NCBI GenBank assembly: GCA_021325215.1 | Contig: JAJPHO010000189.1 | Location: 1-64,000, forward strand | From: Alphaproteobacteria bacterium | Lineage (GTDB): Bacteria; Pseudomonadota; Alphaproteobacteria; Rhodospirillales; Magnetospirillaceae | DNA length: 64,000 nucleotides | Reading direction: 5' to 3' | Part shown: piece by piece, positions 48,646 to 57,651 of the stretch | Position numbering within the stretch: the first letter of the stretch is position 1 | Layout: each line of letters starts with the position of its first letter | The notes under the pieces: model-generated | The model's database searches: none | Seen by the model: only the letters and a program-made list of their open reading frames with translations | What the model was told of the DNA's origin: nothing | Program-made: the position numbers and the translations under genes

Positions 48646-50226
48646 ATGGCCAGCAGTTCCACCGTCGAGTTGAAGGGCAGCCATCGCGCTCCCCCCACTC
48701 AGGCGGCCTATCTCTCCGATCTTGCCGATGACGAGATCGTGACCGCCAGCGTCTATCTCAACCGCAAGGAAGATCCTGCTTCCCTGAGCAGCCTCGACCA
48801 GCTCGACCAGCGCCGCGCCGCGCTGCACGAGCATCGCCGCACCCAATATGCCGGCGAGGTGAAACTGGTCCTCGATTTCGCCCGCGACAACGGCCTGGAA
48901 GCGGTGTCGGTCGAGCCGGAAAAGCGCCTGATCCGCCTGTCCGGGCCGGCCCGCAAGATCGAAGCCGCCTTTCATACCAGGCTGGCCCATTACGAGCATG
49001 TCGACGGCCATCAGTTCCGCGCCCGCGCCGGCACTTTGTCGCTGCCCGCCGATGTGGCCGGTGTGGTCGAATCGGTGCTCGGCCTCGATACCCGGGCGGT
49101 GGCGCGGCATCATCTGGTGCGCGCCAATGCGGCCCAGGCGGCAGCGGCGGGCTATGAACCCAATCAGGTCGGCGCGTTCTACGGCTTTCCCACCGACGTC
49201 ACCGGCAAGGGCGAGTGCATTGCGCTGGTCGAGCTGGGCGGCGGTTTCAACGCCTCCGACAATATGGCGGCGTTCGGCGCCATGAAGCTGCCGACGCCGA
49301 CGGTCGTGGCGGTGCCGGTCGATGGCGGGACGAACGCGCCGAGCCCGGGCAACGACGCCGATACCGAGGTGGCGCTCGACATCCAGGTGGCGGGCGGCGT
49401 GGCGCCGGGAGCGAAGATCGCCGTCTATTTCTCCCCCAATACCGATGCCGGTTTCACCGATGCCATCAGTTCGGCTACCCACGATACGGCCAATAATCCT
49501 TCGGTGATCTCGATCAGCTGGGGCGGCCCGGAAAACCAATGGACCGCCCAGGCCGTCCAGAGCATGAACAGCGCGCTGCAGGACGCCGCCTCGGTCGGTA
49601 TTTCGGTGTTCGTCGCTTCCGGCGATTCGCTGGCCACCGACGGCGTGGGCGACGGCGTGGCGCATGTCGATTTCCCGGCTTCCAGCGTCTGGGCGATCGG
49701 TTGCGGCGGCACCCAGATCACCGTCGCCAACGGCGCGATCACGGCGGAAACCGTGTGGAACGACGGCAATAGCGGCACCGGCGGCGGCATCAGCGATCTG
49801 TTCGCTGTGCCGTCCTTCCAGTCCGGCGTCACTTTGCCGCCCAGCGTGAATGGCGGGCGGAAGGGGCGCGGCGTGCCCGATATCGCCGGTAATGCGGCGC
49901 CGGGCAGCGGCTATCGGGTGGTGTCGGACGGCCAGACCGGCGTGGTCGGCGGCACCAGCGCGGTGGCGCCGCTGTGGGCCGGATTGACGGCTTTGCTGAA
50001 CCAGAAGACCGGCAAGCCGGTCGGTTTCTTCCTGGCCAGGCTTTATGCCGCCAAATCGGGCACGCGGGAAATCACCACCGGCAACAACCGCCCGGCCGGC
50101 TCGACCATCGGCTACGATTCCGGTCCGGGCTGGAACGCCTGCACGGGGCTGGGCGTTCCAGTCGGATCGGCGTTGGAGACGCTGCTTACTTCGCCTGCAG
50201 CTCACTCTTCAGCGCATCGGCGCTGA
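48646..50226 (+). CDS. S53-family serine-carboxyl peptidase (sedolisin/kumamolisin-like)
   Basis: 526 residues. An N-terminal pro-domain (about 20-170; DEIVTASVYLNRKED, VSVEPEKRLIRLSGPARKIEAAFHT) is followed by the subtilisin-like catalytic domain. Catalytic residues are E241 and D245 (DTEVALDIQ), D327 (ASGDSLATDG) for the oxyanion hole, and S438 in GGTSAVAPLWAG. A calcium site is likely in the C-terminal IGYDSGPGWNACTGLGVP. Such proteases act at acid pH. No classical signal peptide is visible, although these enzymes are normally extracellular, so another export route or a cytoplasmic role is possible. The 3' end overlaps the convergent M3 peptidase gene by 41 bases. Confidence 0.9.
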   Translation: MASSSTVELKGSHRAPPTQAAYLSDLADDEIVTASVYLNRKEDPASLSSLDQLDQRRAALHEHRRTQYAGEVKLVLDFARDNGLEAVSVEPEKRLIRLSGPARKIEAAFHTRLAHYEHVDGHQFRARAGTLSLPADVAGVVESVLGLDTRAVARHHLVRANAAQAAAAGYEPNQVGAFYGFPTDVTGKGECIALVELGGGFNASDNMAAFGAMKLPTPTVVAVPVDGGTNAPSPGNDADTEVALDIQVAGGVAPGAKIAVYFSPNTDAGFTDAISSATHDTANNPSVISISWGGPENQWTAQAVQSMNSALQDAASVGISVFVASGDSLATDGVGDGVAHVDFPASSVWAIGCGGTQITVANGAITAETVWNDGNSGTGGGISDLFAVPSFQSGVTLPPSVNGGRKGRGVPDIAGNAAPGSGYRVVSDGQTGVVGGTSAVAPLWAGLTALLNQKTGKPVGFFLARLYAAKSGTREITTGNNRPAGSTIGYDSGPGWNACTGLGVPVGSALETLLTSPAAHSSAHRR

Positions 50227-52192
50227 AGTCGCGGCCCAGGAAGTCCTTGATCAGATCGCCGGCATCGGACACCGCGCCCGGATCGAGCACCCGGGTGCGG
50301 TAAGCCATCGCGGTCTTGGGATCGCGGATGCCGGTGCTCTTGAAGCGGGTGAACAGGTCCAGCGCGATCGCCTTCGACCACACATAGGTGTAATAGATCG
50401 ACGAATAGCCGTTCAGATGGCCAAAGCTGGCATAGGGATGGGTTCCCTCGACATAGGGCGTCAGGGAATAGCGGTTGAATTCGCTCTTCCACAATTGGGT
50501 CAGGTCGAAATCGGCCGGCCGGTCGTGATAGGCCAGCGAGATGGCGGAAAAGGCGATCTGCCGCTTCCAGCTTCCGGCCTCGCCGAAATGGCGCCCGGCA
50601 TTCATCTTGGCGACCAGAGCTTCGGGGATCGGCTGGCCTTCGGCATTGGTCGCGAAGCGGCGCAGCGTGTCGTAATCCCAGGTCCATTCCTCCAGCATCT
50701 GTGAGGGCGCCTCGACGAAGTCCCACTGCACCTTGGGCATCGACTGGGCGGCGTAATCCTGATGGCCGGAATAGAGGAAATGGATCAGATGGCCGAATTC
50801 ATGCAGGAAGGTGGTGACGTCGCTGTGTTCCATCGGCCCTTCGGCGGGGAAATTGCAGATCAGCAGCCCGATCGGCAGCTGGCGCCCGGACATGCCGGTG
50901 CGCACCATGCTGGTCTCGGCATGGGTGAACTTGCCCTTGCGCGGCGACATGTCGAGATAGAACTGGCCGATCAGGCGGCCATGGTCATACAGCTCCCAGG
51001 CGGTGACCGACGGGTCCCACACGGCGGTCTTCCACGGGCGGATATCGGCGCCGAACAGGTCGTGCAAAAGCTGGAAGATGCCGGCGCGGGCCTTCTCATA
51101 GGTGAAGTACTGGCGCAACACGCTGCCATCGACGTCGAACTTCTCCTTCTGGATGATGTTCGACAGATATGAGCTGTCCCAGGCGTTCACGCTGGTGGCG
51201 GCCGGATCGATCTTCTTTTCCTCGGCCAGCAGCAAAGCCTGGTCGCGCTCGGCGGCCGGGTTGGCGGCCTGGTTGACCTCGTCGAGGAACTGCTTCAGAT
51301 GCGCGGCGTTGCCGATCATCTTGTCGGCGGTGATCAGTTCGGCGAAATTCGGATAACCCAGCACCTGCGCCAGTTCATAGCGCTTGGCCAGCATCTTCTT
51401 CAGCACGTCTTCGTTATCCGGCCAGGCGCGGTTCTGGAAGGCCATGTACATCGCCTTGCGCACGTCGGCCCGCTTGGCGAATTTCAGCAGCGGCAGGGCG
51501 TCGGGATAATTGGTGCTGATGTGAAGCTTGCCATCGGCGCCGGGCTTGTGCGCGTCGATGTAATCCTGCGGCAACCCTTCCAGCGCGTCGGCTGAGTCGA
51601 GCACGATCTCGCTGGGCTTCTCGGCGATGGTGCGCTCGAAGGCCAGGCCGGTGTCGGTGATGTCCTTCTGCAGGGCCTCGACCTTCTGGCGGGTCGCCTC
51701 GTCCTTGTCGACGCCGGACAGGCGGAACTGCAGCAAGGTGCGGTCCACGGCGTGTTCGGCGGGCGGCGGCAGCGAGTCCTTCGGGATCGCCGCCAGCCGG
51801 TCATAGATGGGTCGCGACAGGCTGATCTTGGTCGACAGGTCCGAGACCTTGCTGATGCAGTCCTGCGCCGCGTCGCGCACTTCCTTGACCGGGCTGACGG
51901 CGGCGATGGTGCTCATCTCGCCGACGGTGGAATCCAGCAGATTGGACAGATCGTCGAAGGGCACGAAATCCCCCTTCAGCGAGGCCTTGCCGGTGCGCTT
52001 CTCGATGGCGGCGCGGCTTTTGCCGGCCAGCGACAAGGCCGCCTTGCAGCGCTTGTCGATGACCTGGGACTTGGCGCTGACGACGACATTGCTCGCCAGG
52101 AACTGGTCGATCGCGGTCTTCGGCTCGACGGACGCCTGAGACGATCCCGCCGCCAGCAGAGCGGCGGCGGCCAATCCGGTACGAAGCTTCAT
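50186..52192 (-). CDS. M3-family metallopeptidase (oligopeptidase), exported
   Basis: 668 residues with a leader (MKLRTGLAAAALLAAGSSQAS) and a thimet/Dcp-type catalytic domain. The zinc motif HEFGH is in TTFLHEFGHLIHFLYSGH, with a downstream Glu ligand in VEAPSQMLEEWTWD. YVEGTHPYASFGHLNGYSSIYYTYVWSKAIALDLF is typical of the substrate-binding cap. It degrades short peptides, probably in the periplasm. The ATG at 52192 is preceded by GGGGGGAAAC and begins the leader. 52204 is an in-frame alternative. Confidence 0.92.
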   Translation of the reverse strand: MKLRTGLAAAALLAAGSSQASVEPKTAIDQFLASNVVVSAKSQVIDKRCKAALSLAGKSRAAIEKRTGKASLKGDFVPFDDLSNLLDSTVGEMSTIAAVSPVKEVRDAAQDCISKVSDLSTKISLSRPIYDRLAAIPKDSLPPPAEHAVDRTLLQFRLSGVDKDEATRQKVEALQKDITDTGLAFERTIAEKPSEIVLDSADALEGLPQDYIDAHKPGADGKLHISTNYPDALPLLKFAKRADVRKAMYMAFQNRAWPDNEDVLKKMLAKRYELAQVLGYPNFAELITADKMIGNAAHLKQFLDEVNQAANPAAERDQALLLAEEKKIDPAATSVNAWDSSYLSNIIQKEKFDVDGSVLRQYFTYEKARAGIFQLLHDLFGADIRPWKTAVWDPSVTAWELYDHGRLIGQFYLDMSPRKGKFTHAETSMVRTGMSGRQLPIGLLICNFPAEGPMEHSDVTTFLHEFGHLIHFLYSGHQDYAAQSMPKVQWDFVEAPSQMLEEWTWDYDTLRRFATNAEGQPIPEALVAKMNAGRHFGEAGSWKRQIAFSAISLAYHDRPADFDLTQLWKSEFNRYSLTPYVEGTHPYASFGHLNGYSSIYYTYVWSKAIALDLFTRFKSTGIRDPKTAMAYRTRVLDPGAVSDAGDLIKDFLGRDFSADALKSELQAK

Positions 52193-52222
52193 GTTTCCCC
52201 CCATGAAAGAATGGGGGGAAGT

Positions 52223-54031
52223 TTAAGAGGCTTCCCGCGCGCTTGGCAAGGCGGGCTCGTCTCCGCCGACCAGCCCGAGGACCTGGGTCTCGAACAGCTG
52301 TCGGTAATGGCCGTCGGGCTTGGCGAGCAGGCTTTTATGATCGCCTTCTTCGACGATGCGGCCTTGGTCGAACAGCAGGATGCGGTCGACGCTCTGCACC
52401 GTCGACAGGCGGTGCGCGATGATGATGGTGGTGCGGCCGCGCGTCACCTCCTCGACCGCCTGCTGCAGCAGGTGCTCCGACACGCTGTCGAGGCTGGAGG
52501 TTGCCTCGTCGAGGATCAGCACGCGGGCGTCCGACAGCACCGCGCGGGCCAGGGCGACGCGCTGGCGCTCTCCGCCCGACAGCTTGATGCCGCGCTCGCC
52601 GACCAGCGTGTCGTAACCCTGCGGCAGCGCGGCGATGAAGTCGTGGGCGTTGGCGCGCTTGGCGGCGGCGACGATTTCTGCATGAGTGGCGCCCGGCTTG
52701 GCATAGGCGATGTTCTCGGCGAGCGAGCGGTGGAACAGGATCGGGTCCTGCGGCACCACGGTCACCGCTTCGCGCAGGGATCGCTGGGTGACGCCGGCGA
52801 TGTCCTGGCCGTCGATCAGGATGCTGCCGGAATCGACGTCGTAAAGGCGCTGGATCAGCTTGACGAAGCTGCTCTTGCCGCTGCCCGACGGTCCGACCAG
52901 ACCGATCCGCTCGCCCGCCGCGATGTCGAGGGTCAGGCCGGTATAAAGCGGCCGCTCCTTGCCGGGATAGCGGAAGCCGACGCTCTGGAATTCGATATGG
53001 CCGGCGCTGGCGATCAGGCCTTTGGCGCCCTCGTGATCCTCGACGCCGAGCGGAATGGTCGAGATGTTGGCCAATTCCTCGATATCGCTGACCGAGCGCA
53101 GCAGGTTGCGGAAATGGTTCGAGGCTTCGCGCAGATAGCCGTTCAGCAAGGTGAAGGTGGTCAGCACATAGGCGATGTCGCCGGCCGAAGCGCGGTTCTC
53201 GCTCCACAGCCAGACGCCGACGGCCAGGATGGCGCCCTGCATCGACAGCGAGACGACGTTCTGCGCGAAGGCGGTCAGCACATGGGCATTCCAGTTGCGC
53301 GACAGCAGGCCCCGCCATTTGCCGGTGATCTCGCCCAGCCGGCGTTCCTCGCGCTCTTCGGCGGCGAAGGATTTGACCACCGCATTGCAGGTGATGGCGT
53401 CGGCCAGAGCGCCGCTCATCTTGGAATCATAGCGGTTGGAGCGCCGGGTGATCGGGGTGATGTAGATCAGGGTCATGCCGACCGCCAGCATCAGATAGAG
53501 CGCGACACCTGCCGCCACCACGGCACCCATCGCCCGCCAATGCCAGGTCATCAATCCGACCGCCGAGACCAGCATCACCAGCACCGGCAGGAAGCCCAGC
53601 ACCAGGGTATCGGCCAGCACATCGTAGCCCCACACGCCGCGCGTGATGTTGCGCACCGTCGAGCCGGCGAAGGTCGAGGCGTGCCAATCGGTCGAGAAGC
53701 GCTGCACGCGCCGGAAACCTTCGTCGACCATGTCGCGCATGACGCTGATCGACGAGCGGATCAACGTCAGGAAATTGAGATAGCGGAACACCGCCAGGAC
53801 GGCGCCGGCCGCCACCACCCACAGCACCGCATGCACCGCGCCGGGCTTGTCGCCGGCGCCGATGCTGTCGATAAGCCGCCCGAACAGGAGCGGGGTGACG
53901 GCTTCGGTGCCGGTCGCGATCATCATCAACCCCGCCATGGCAGCGATGCGCACGGGCTGGCGGCGCCAATGGGTCCAGCAAAAGGTGAATACCAGCCGGA
54001 ACAGGCCGGCCTTCGAGCGTTCTGTCGTCAT
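52223..54031 (-). CDS. ABC exporter, fused permease and ATPase
   Basis: 602 residues with an N-terminal six-helix transmembrane domain (about 1-310) and a C-terminal nucleotide-binding domain: Walker A GPSGSGKSSFV, Q-loop VVPQDPILF, signature LSGGERQRVALARAVL, Walker B VLILDEATSSLD and switch His IIAHRLSTV. Half-transporter architecture (homodimer) as in MsbA/multidrug or ATM1-like exporters. No substrate is visible. An ATG at 54067 is possible, but 54031 (MTTERSK) gives the usual N-terminus. Confidence 0.92.
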   Translation of the reverse strand: MTTERSKAGLFRLVFTFCWTHWRRQPVRIAAMAGLMMIATGTEAVTPLLFGRLIDSIGAGDKPGAVHAVLWVVAAGAVLAVFRYLNFLTLIRSSISVMRDMVDEGFRRVQRFSTDWHASTFAGSTVRNITRGVWGYDVLADTLVLGFLPVLVMLVSAVGLMTWHWRAMGAVVAAGVALYLMLAVGMTLIYITPITRRSNRYDSKMSGALADAITCNAVVKSFAAEEREERRLGEITGKWRGLLSRNWNAHVLTAFAQNVVSLSMQGAILAVGVWLWSENRASAGDIAYVLTTFTLLNGYLREASNHFRNLLRSVSDIEELANISTIPLGVEDHEGAKGLIASAGHIEFQSVGFRYPGKERPLYTGLTLDIAAGERIGLVGPSGSGKSSFVKLIQRLYDVDSGSILIDGQDIAGVTQRSLREAVTVVPQDPILFHRSLAENIAYAKPGATHAEIVAAAKRANAHDFIAALPQGYDTLVGERGIKLSGGERQRVALARAVLSDARVLILDEATSSLDSVSEHLLQQAVEEVTRGRTTIIIAHRLSTVQSVDRILLFDQGRIVEEGDHKSLLAKPDGHYRQLFETQVLGLVGGDEPALPSAREAS

Positions 54032-54149
54032 GCCCGCTGATATAGGCCCAAGGCCTTTAAAAACCAATTGCGGTGATTAATTCTACGGTAGTAGTGTGAA
54101 ATGTGATTATTCAGCTTGAATTTTGTGTAAAATATGAGGGGTCATCACC

Positions 54150-54665
54150 ATGCGCCTGAAAGCTTTGCCGCTTCTCGCCATCCTCGCCGCCGCGCCGTTG
54201 CTGGCGTTCGCCGACGTTCCTTCGCCGAAGATCGGCCAGGTCGAGCTGGCTCAGCCCTTGCCGCTGCCCTATGACGTCAACGCCAATGCCCAGGCCGATG
54301 TCGACGCCGCTCTGGCGCGCGCCAAGGCGACCGGCAAGCGGGTCATCATCGATCTGGGCGGCAATTGGTGCGGCGATTGCCGGGTGTTCGCCGGCATCCT
54401 CGACGTTCCCGCGGTGAAGAAATTCGTCGACGCGCATTTCGAGGTGGTGCAGGTCAATGTCGGCCGCTACGACACCAACCTCGATATTCCGGCCCGCTTC
54501 GGCTTAGAAAAGCCTCACGCGGCACCGACCACGCTGATCGTCTCGCCGCAGGGCAAGCTGTTGAATGCCGATGACCTGGTGGCGCTGAAGGATGCCCGCT
54601 CGATGACGCCGCAGGCGGTCGCCGACTGGCTGGCCCATTGGGCGGCGCCAGCCGGTAAGGCTTGA
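54150..54665 (+). CDS. Exported thioredoxin-family protein
   Basis: 171 residues with a signal peptide (MRLKALPLLAILAAAPLLAFA) and a thioredoxin-like domain with the active site W-C-G-D-C in IIDLGGNWCGDCRVF, an atypical variant of WCGPC. It lacks the canonical cis-Pro sequence, but a Pro in HAAPTTLIVSPQG fits the position. Such periplasmic proteins reduce or isomerise disulfides. The gene stands alone. Confidence 0.88.
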   Translation: MRLKALPLLAILAAAPLLAFADVPSPKIGQVELAQPLPLPYDVNANAQADVDAALARAKATGKRVIIDLGGNWCGDCRVFAGILDVPAVKKFVDAHFEVVQVNVGRYDTNLDIPARFGLEKPHAAPTTLIVSPQGKLLNADDLVALKDARSMTPQAVADWLAHWAAPAGKA

Positions 54666-54726
54666 GATCTGGCGGGTTGTTTGGTCCGACCGGCTCATTG
54701 AACCGCGGAGGCGCAGAGACGGCGTA

Positions 54727-55305
54727 TCAGCCCTTGACGGTGACCGTGATGCTTGTCGGCGGGTGGCGCATCGAGATCGCGCCGTCATGGTCGAGCGTCT
54801 GCAGCAGCAGGTGATGCTGGCCCGGCGGCAAGGTCACGGTCATTTGCGGAATGCCGGCGGGGAAAGCGATGTGCTGGGCGTCGGGCTTGAAGGCCGTGCC
54901 GACATCGAGCGCCGGGGAATCCACCAATAGAACGAAATGCGGTCCGCGCGGACGATGTTCGCCGGGCGGGGTCAGGCCGGTGCCCTCGGACGGGCCGCGG
55001 TCGTCGCGGTCGCCGCGCGGCGGCGGGGTGCCCTCGGGCGGGGGCGGCGGGCCCATATTGATGCCGGTGCCTTCCGACGGGCCGCGGGGGCCACCGCCGG
55101 CGAAGCCGATGCGGACGGTGAAATCATGATCGACCGTCGAGCCGTTGGCCGGCGACACCAGGGTCGGGCCGGGCCTCTCGTGATCGTGCTCGCGCATTTC
55201 CTGGGAGGATGCGGCGTCGCTGGCGATCATATTGACGGCCAGCATCAGGGCGAAGCGGCCGGAGACGGTAAAAGGCGAAAACAAGCGGAACATGCTCTGA
55301 TCCAT
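54727..55305 (-). CDS. Exported DUF4399-like protein with Gly/Pro-rich insertion
   Basis: 192 residues with an N-terminal leader-like stretch. TLVSPANGSTVDHDFTVRIGFAG at the start and HFVLLVDSP...TVTLPPGQHHLLLQTLDHDGAI...PPTSITVTVKG at the end match the DUF4399 beta-sandwich, which normally has GxxxP(A)G...HHHLLID directly between them. Here about 50 residues rich in Gly, Pro and charge are inserted, containing the repeat GPSEGTG twice. The function is unknown. The insertion may be a flexible surface or linker segment. Confidence 0.65.
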   Translation of the reverse strand: MDQSMFRLFSPFTVSGRFALMLAVNMIASDAASSQEMREHDHERPGPTLVSPANGSTVDHDFTVRIGFAGGGPRGPSEGTGINMGPPPPPEGTPPPRGDRDDRGPSEGTGLTPPGEHRPRGPHFVLLVDSPALDVGTAFKPDAQHIAFPAGIPQMTVTLPPGQHHLLLQTLDHDGAISMRHPPTSITVTVKG

Positions 55306-55397
55306 ATTATTGTGACGAGCCTACTCTGCATGAGACGTTTTACGCCGCTATTTCCCTCAGGTTGTGTTTTTGTAACAGATCGGGTTTATAGGCGCCG

Positions 55398-56024
55398 ATG
55401 ATCCTGACGCCCGTAGATTTAGCGGCGGTTCCGCGCCTGCTCGATGAATTTTCCGACGCCCTGCGCGACCAGCCGGCGGCGCTGGCGGTGCTCGAGCGCA
55501 TACGGGAAAGCCTGGCCGCGGTCGACGGCACCGACATCAGCCTGTCGCAGCGCGCCGATCATCATGAACAGGCGCTCGGCCTGCTGCGCCGGTTCGGCCT
55601 GGGCATTCTCGACCAAGACCCGCAGGACGGCCTGACCTGGGACGGGCTGGCGGTGGCGGTCCGCATGGAACCGTCGGTTATCATCCACGAGGTCGCGCAT
55701 TATCAGCTGGCCGCGCCGGAACGGCGCCATCTGCCGGATTTCGGATTGGGCGCTGGGCCGGAAAGCGGCGACAAGGCACGCGGCGAGGCCGGCCGCCGGG
55801 TGTTCGGCGTCGATTGCGACCGCGAGGAAGCGCTGGTTTCGCTGCTGGGCGTGCTGTGGGAGGCCGAGCTCGGCCAGCCGGCGGTGCTGGCGTTTCTCGA
55901 ACAGAATTGGCTGGAAGGCGGCGCAAGCCCGCAAAATCTCAGCCATTTCATCCGCAATGTGACGGAATTGATGGAGGGCGGCTTCATCGATGGCGAAGGC
56001 CGCCCCACCACCAGGCTCAGGTGA
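55398..56024 (+). CDS. EpmC/YfcM-like putative metal-dependent hydroxylase
   Basis: 208 residues. The segment IIHEVAHYQLAAPERRHLPDFGLG closely follows the EpmC signature H-E-I-A-H-x-x-(I/L)-A-G-P-E-R-R-x-L-x-D-F-G. EpmC hydroxylates modified elongation factor P in enterobacteria. The HExxH-like His residues are likely metal ligands. Later sequence (REEALVSLLGVLWEAELGQPAVLAFLEQNWLEGG) also fits the C-terminal helices. No EF-P, EpmA or EpmB gene is nearby, so the substrate here is open. The start at 55398 is the only convincing one. Confidence 0.6.
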   Translation: MILTPVDLAAVPRLLDEFSDALRDQPAALAVLERIRESLAAVDGTDISLSQRADHHEQALGLLRRFGLGILDQDPQDGLTWDGLAVAVRMEPSVIIHEVAHYQLAAPERRHLPDFGLGAGPESGDKARGEAGRRVFGVDCDREEALVSLLGVLWEAELGQPAVLAFLEQNWLEGGASPQNLSHFIRNVTELMEGGFIDGEGRPTTRLR

Positions 56025-56027
56025 TCG

Positions 56028-56183
56028 CTATATGGCCCCGATGAGGGCCAGGACCAGCAGGATCACGACGATCGCCCCCAGTCCGCCGCTCGGGTAATAG
56101 CCCCAGCCGGAGCTGTAAGGCCAGGTCGGCAGCGAGCCGATGAGCAGGAGAATGAGGACGACGAGCAGTATCGTTCTGATCAT
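56028..56183 (-). CDS. DUF3309 small membrane protein
   Basis: 51 residues: an N-terminal hydrophobic segment (IRTILLVVLILLLIGSLPTW), the DUF3309 hallmark PTWPYSSGWGYYPSGGLG, and a second hydrophobic segment (AIVVILLVLALIGAI). The start has TCGGAGGAACGTCC upstream. These proteins are common in alphaproteobacteria and often stress-related, with no defined function. It is next to the CsbD-like gene. Confidence 0.9.
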   Translation of the reverse strand: MIRTILLVVLILLLIGSLPTWPYSSGWGYYPSGGLGAIVVILLVLALIGAI

Positions 56184-56210
56184 GGACGTTCCTCCGAGTG
56201 ACTCCCTCGA

Positions 56211-56396
56211 TCAGTGCTTCTTCGCCGCGTCCCGCACCGCATCCTTGACGCTGCCGGCAGCGTTTTGAGCCTTGCCGGCCAGTTTGTCGGCGGCGCCTTC
56301 GGCTTTCAGCTTGTTGTCGCCGAGGATCTTGCCGGCCATTTCCTTCACCGAGCCTTTGGCTTGTTTGGCCGAGCCGGCCATGCGGTCCTTATCCAT
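56211..56396 (-). CDS. CsbD-family stress protein
   Basis: 61 residues starting MDKDRMAGSAKQAKGSVKEMAGKILGDNKLKAEGAADKLAGKAQNAAG, the CsbD-like helical repeat with regular Ala/Lys/Gly spacing. CsbD proteins accumulate in general stress. The ATG at 56396 has TGGAAAGGAATT upstream and is preferred over 56438. It lies 27 nt upstream of the DUF3309 gene, probably one operon. Confidence 0.92.
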   Translation of the reverse strand: MDKDRMAGSAKQAKGSVKEMAGKILGDNKLKAEGAADKLAGKAQNAAGSVKDAVRDAAKKH

Positions 56397-56474
56397 GATG
56401 AATTCCTTTCCAGGGCATAGGGTCCCCCATCGGTTCATGATGAACCTCAGGAGCCGCAGCGCTAGCCTCGGAAA

Positions 56475-57131
56475 TTACTCAGGGATTTCGGAAACCTCCC
56501 ACGCCGCGGCGAGCGCCAGGCGGGCCAGCTCGGGCAGGGATTTGGCACCGGTCTTGCGCATGATCACCGCGCGGTGATTCTCCACCGTGCGCTGGCTGAT
56601 GCCGAGATCGGCGGCGATATTCTTGCTGGGCGCGCCGGCCAGGACCATTTCCATGATCTGCTGCTGACGGGGCGTCAGGCGGGCGATCTGCCCGGCCGCG
56701 ACCGTTCTTCCGCGCGCACGGCGGCGGTTCCGGCGCGAGGTCACCAGCGCCTGGTCGATGCGGGCCAGCAGTTCCTTGGTGCCGATCGGCTTTTCGATCA
56801 CGTCTTCGGCGCCGGCCCGCATGGCCTCGACCGCCATCGGAACACCGCCATGGCCGGTGATGATGATGGTGGGCAAAGGCGCGCCGCTGTCTTTCAGGCG
56901 GCGCAGCAATTCGACGCCGTCCATGCCGGGCAGATGGGCGTCTGCCAGCAGGCATCCGTCGATTCCAGGCCTGTAGCGTTCGATGAATTCCTCGCCGGTC
57001 GCGAAATCGCGGACCTTGCGTCCGTCATCTTCGAGAATGGCCCGCAACGTTTCGCGGACAAGGTCGTCGTCATCGACGATGAAGACCGTGGGGGGCTCGC
57101 AAGCCCTGATAATGGTCGCTCCAGTAGCCAT
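56475..57131 (-). CDS. FixJ-type response regulator
   Basis: 218 residues. The receiver has the acidic triad VFIVDDDDLVRET, phospho-acceptor D64 (CLLADAHLPGMDG) and the switch Lys in VIEKPIGTKEL. The C-terminal LuxR/FixJ HTH is LTPRQQQIMEMVLAGAPSKNIAADLGISQRTVENHRAVIMRKTG. The motif GHGGVPMAVEAMRAGAEDVIEKP is the usual FixJ hallmark. No cognate kinase is nearby. The start at 57131 is used because the long upstream extension to 57488 crosses a divergent promoter region. Confidence 0.92.
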   Translation of the reverse strand: MATGATIIRACEPPTVFIVDDDDLVRETLRAILEDDGRKVRDFATGEEFIERYRPGIDGCLLADAHLPGMDGVELLRRLKDSGAPLPTIIITGHGGVPMAVEAMRAGAEDVIEKPIGTKELLARIDQALVTSRRNRRRARGRTVAAGQIARLTPRQQQIMEMVLAGAPSKNIAADLGISQRTVENHRAVIMRKTGAKSLPELARLALAAAWEVSEIPE

Positions 57132-57396
57132 GAGTCCGGCTTTTCCTCCCGTTTTGACCGCCCTGCGGGAGTGAGGACGTAAACACCTAGTTAATGGAGC
57201 GGGCGGAAATTTCCAAGCCGAAGGGGCGTGACCATTTTGGGGCGGGGAACCAAGGCGCGCTCCCAACCAAGCCTCTAACGCGCAGCGGGGGCGGGCGGTT
57301 CCGTCCGGGCGCCGGGAGTATCGTCGTCGGGCTCTTTTTGACCACGGGCCATGGCCGGCGCCGGGTGCTAAGCCTGAGGATCGGGGGCGCATATTT

Positions 57397-57651
57397 GTGA
57401 AGGCCTCGATCATGACGGCTTGGCTTGCCGCTTTATGCACATTGATTCCGGTTTTTCTGGTGCCGGCGTTCGCTTCCTTCGGCGGCACCTCGACGCGCCG
57501 GGTGATCGCCGGCCAGGCGGCGGGTTATCTGCTGACCTTCATCCTGGCGGCGGCGACCTTCGTCTTCGACCAGGGCGCCTTTCTCGATCTGGCGCTGGCG
57601 CTCGCGGTGGTCAACCTGCTGGGCGCCCTGACGCTGGAGGCCTGGATATGA
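57397..57651 (+). CDS. Monovalent cation/H+ antiporter subunit F-like (MrpF)
   Basis: 84 residues, with three predicted transmembrane segments and a central FGGTSTRRVIAGQAAGYLLTFILAAATF resembling the R-x-x-x-G-x-x-x-D-R-V core of MrpF/MnhF. The final segment FLDLALALAVVNLLGALTLE is typical. GTG at 57397 (GGGGGC upstream) is the likely start, with ATG at 57412 as alternative. The gene overlaps the MrpG-like gene by four bases. The catalytic subunits A-E are absent from the window. Confidence 0.6.
   Translation: MKASIMTAWLAALCTLIPVFLVPAFASFGGTSTRRVIAGQAAGYLLTFILAAATFVFDQGAFLDLALALAVVNLLGALTLEAWI

Noticed and set aside
57194-57400. 68-codon plus-strand frame upstream of the MrpF-like gene
   Set aside because: No ribosome-binding site, no motif, Gly/Arg-rich composition typical of noncoding GC-rich DNA. 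Treated as leader region.
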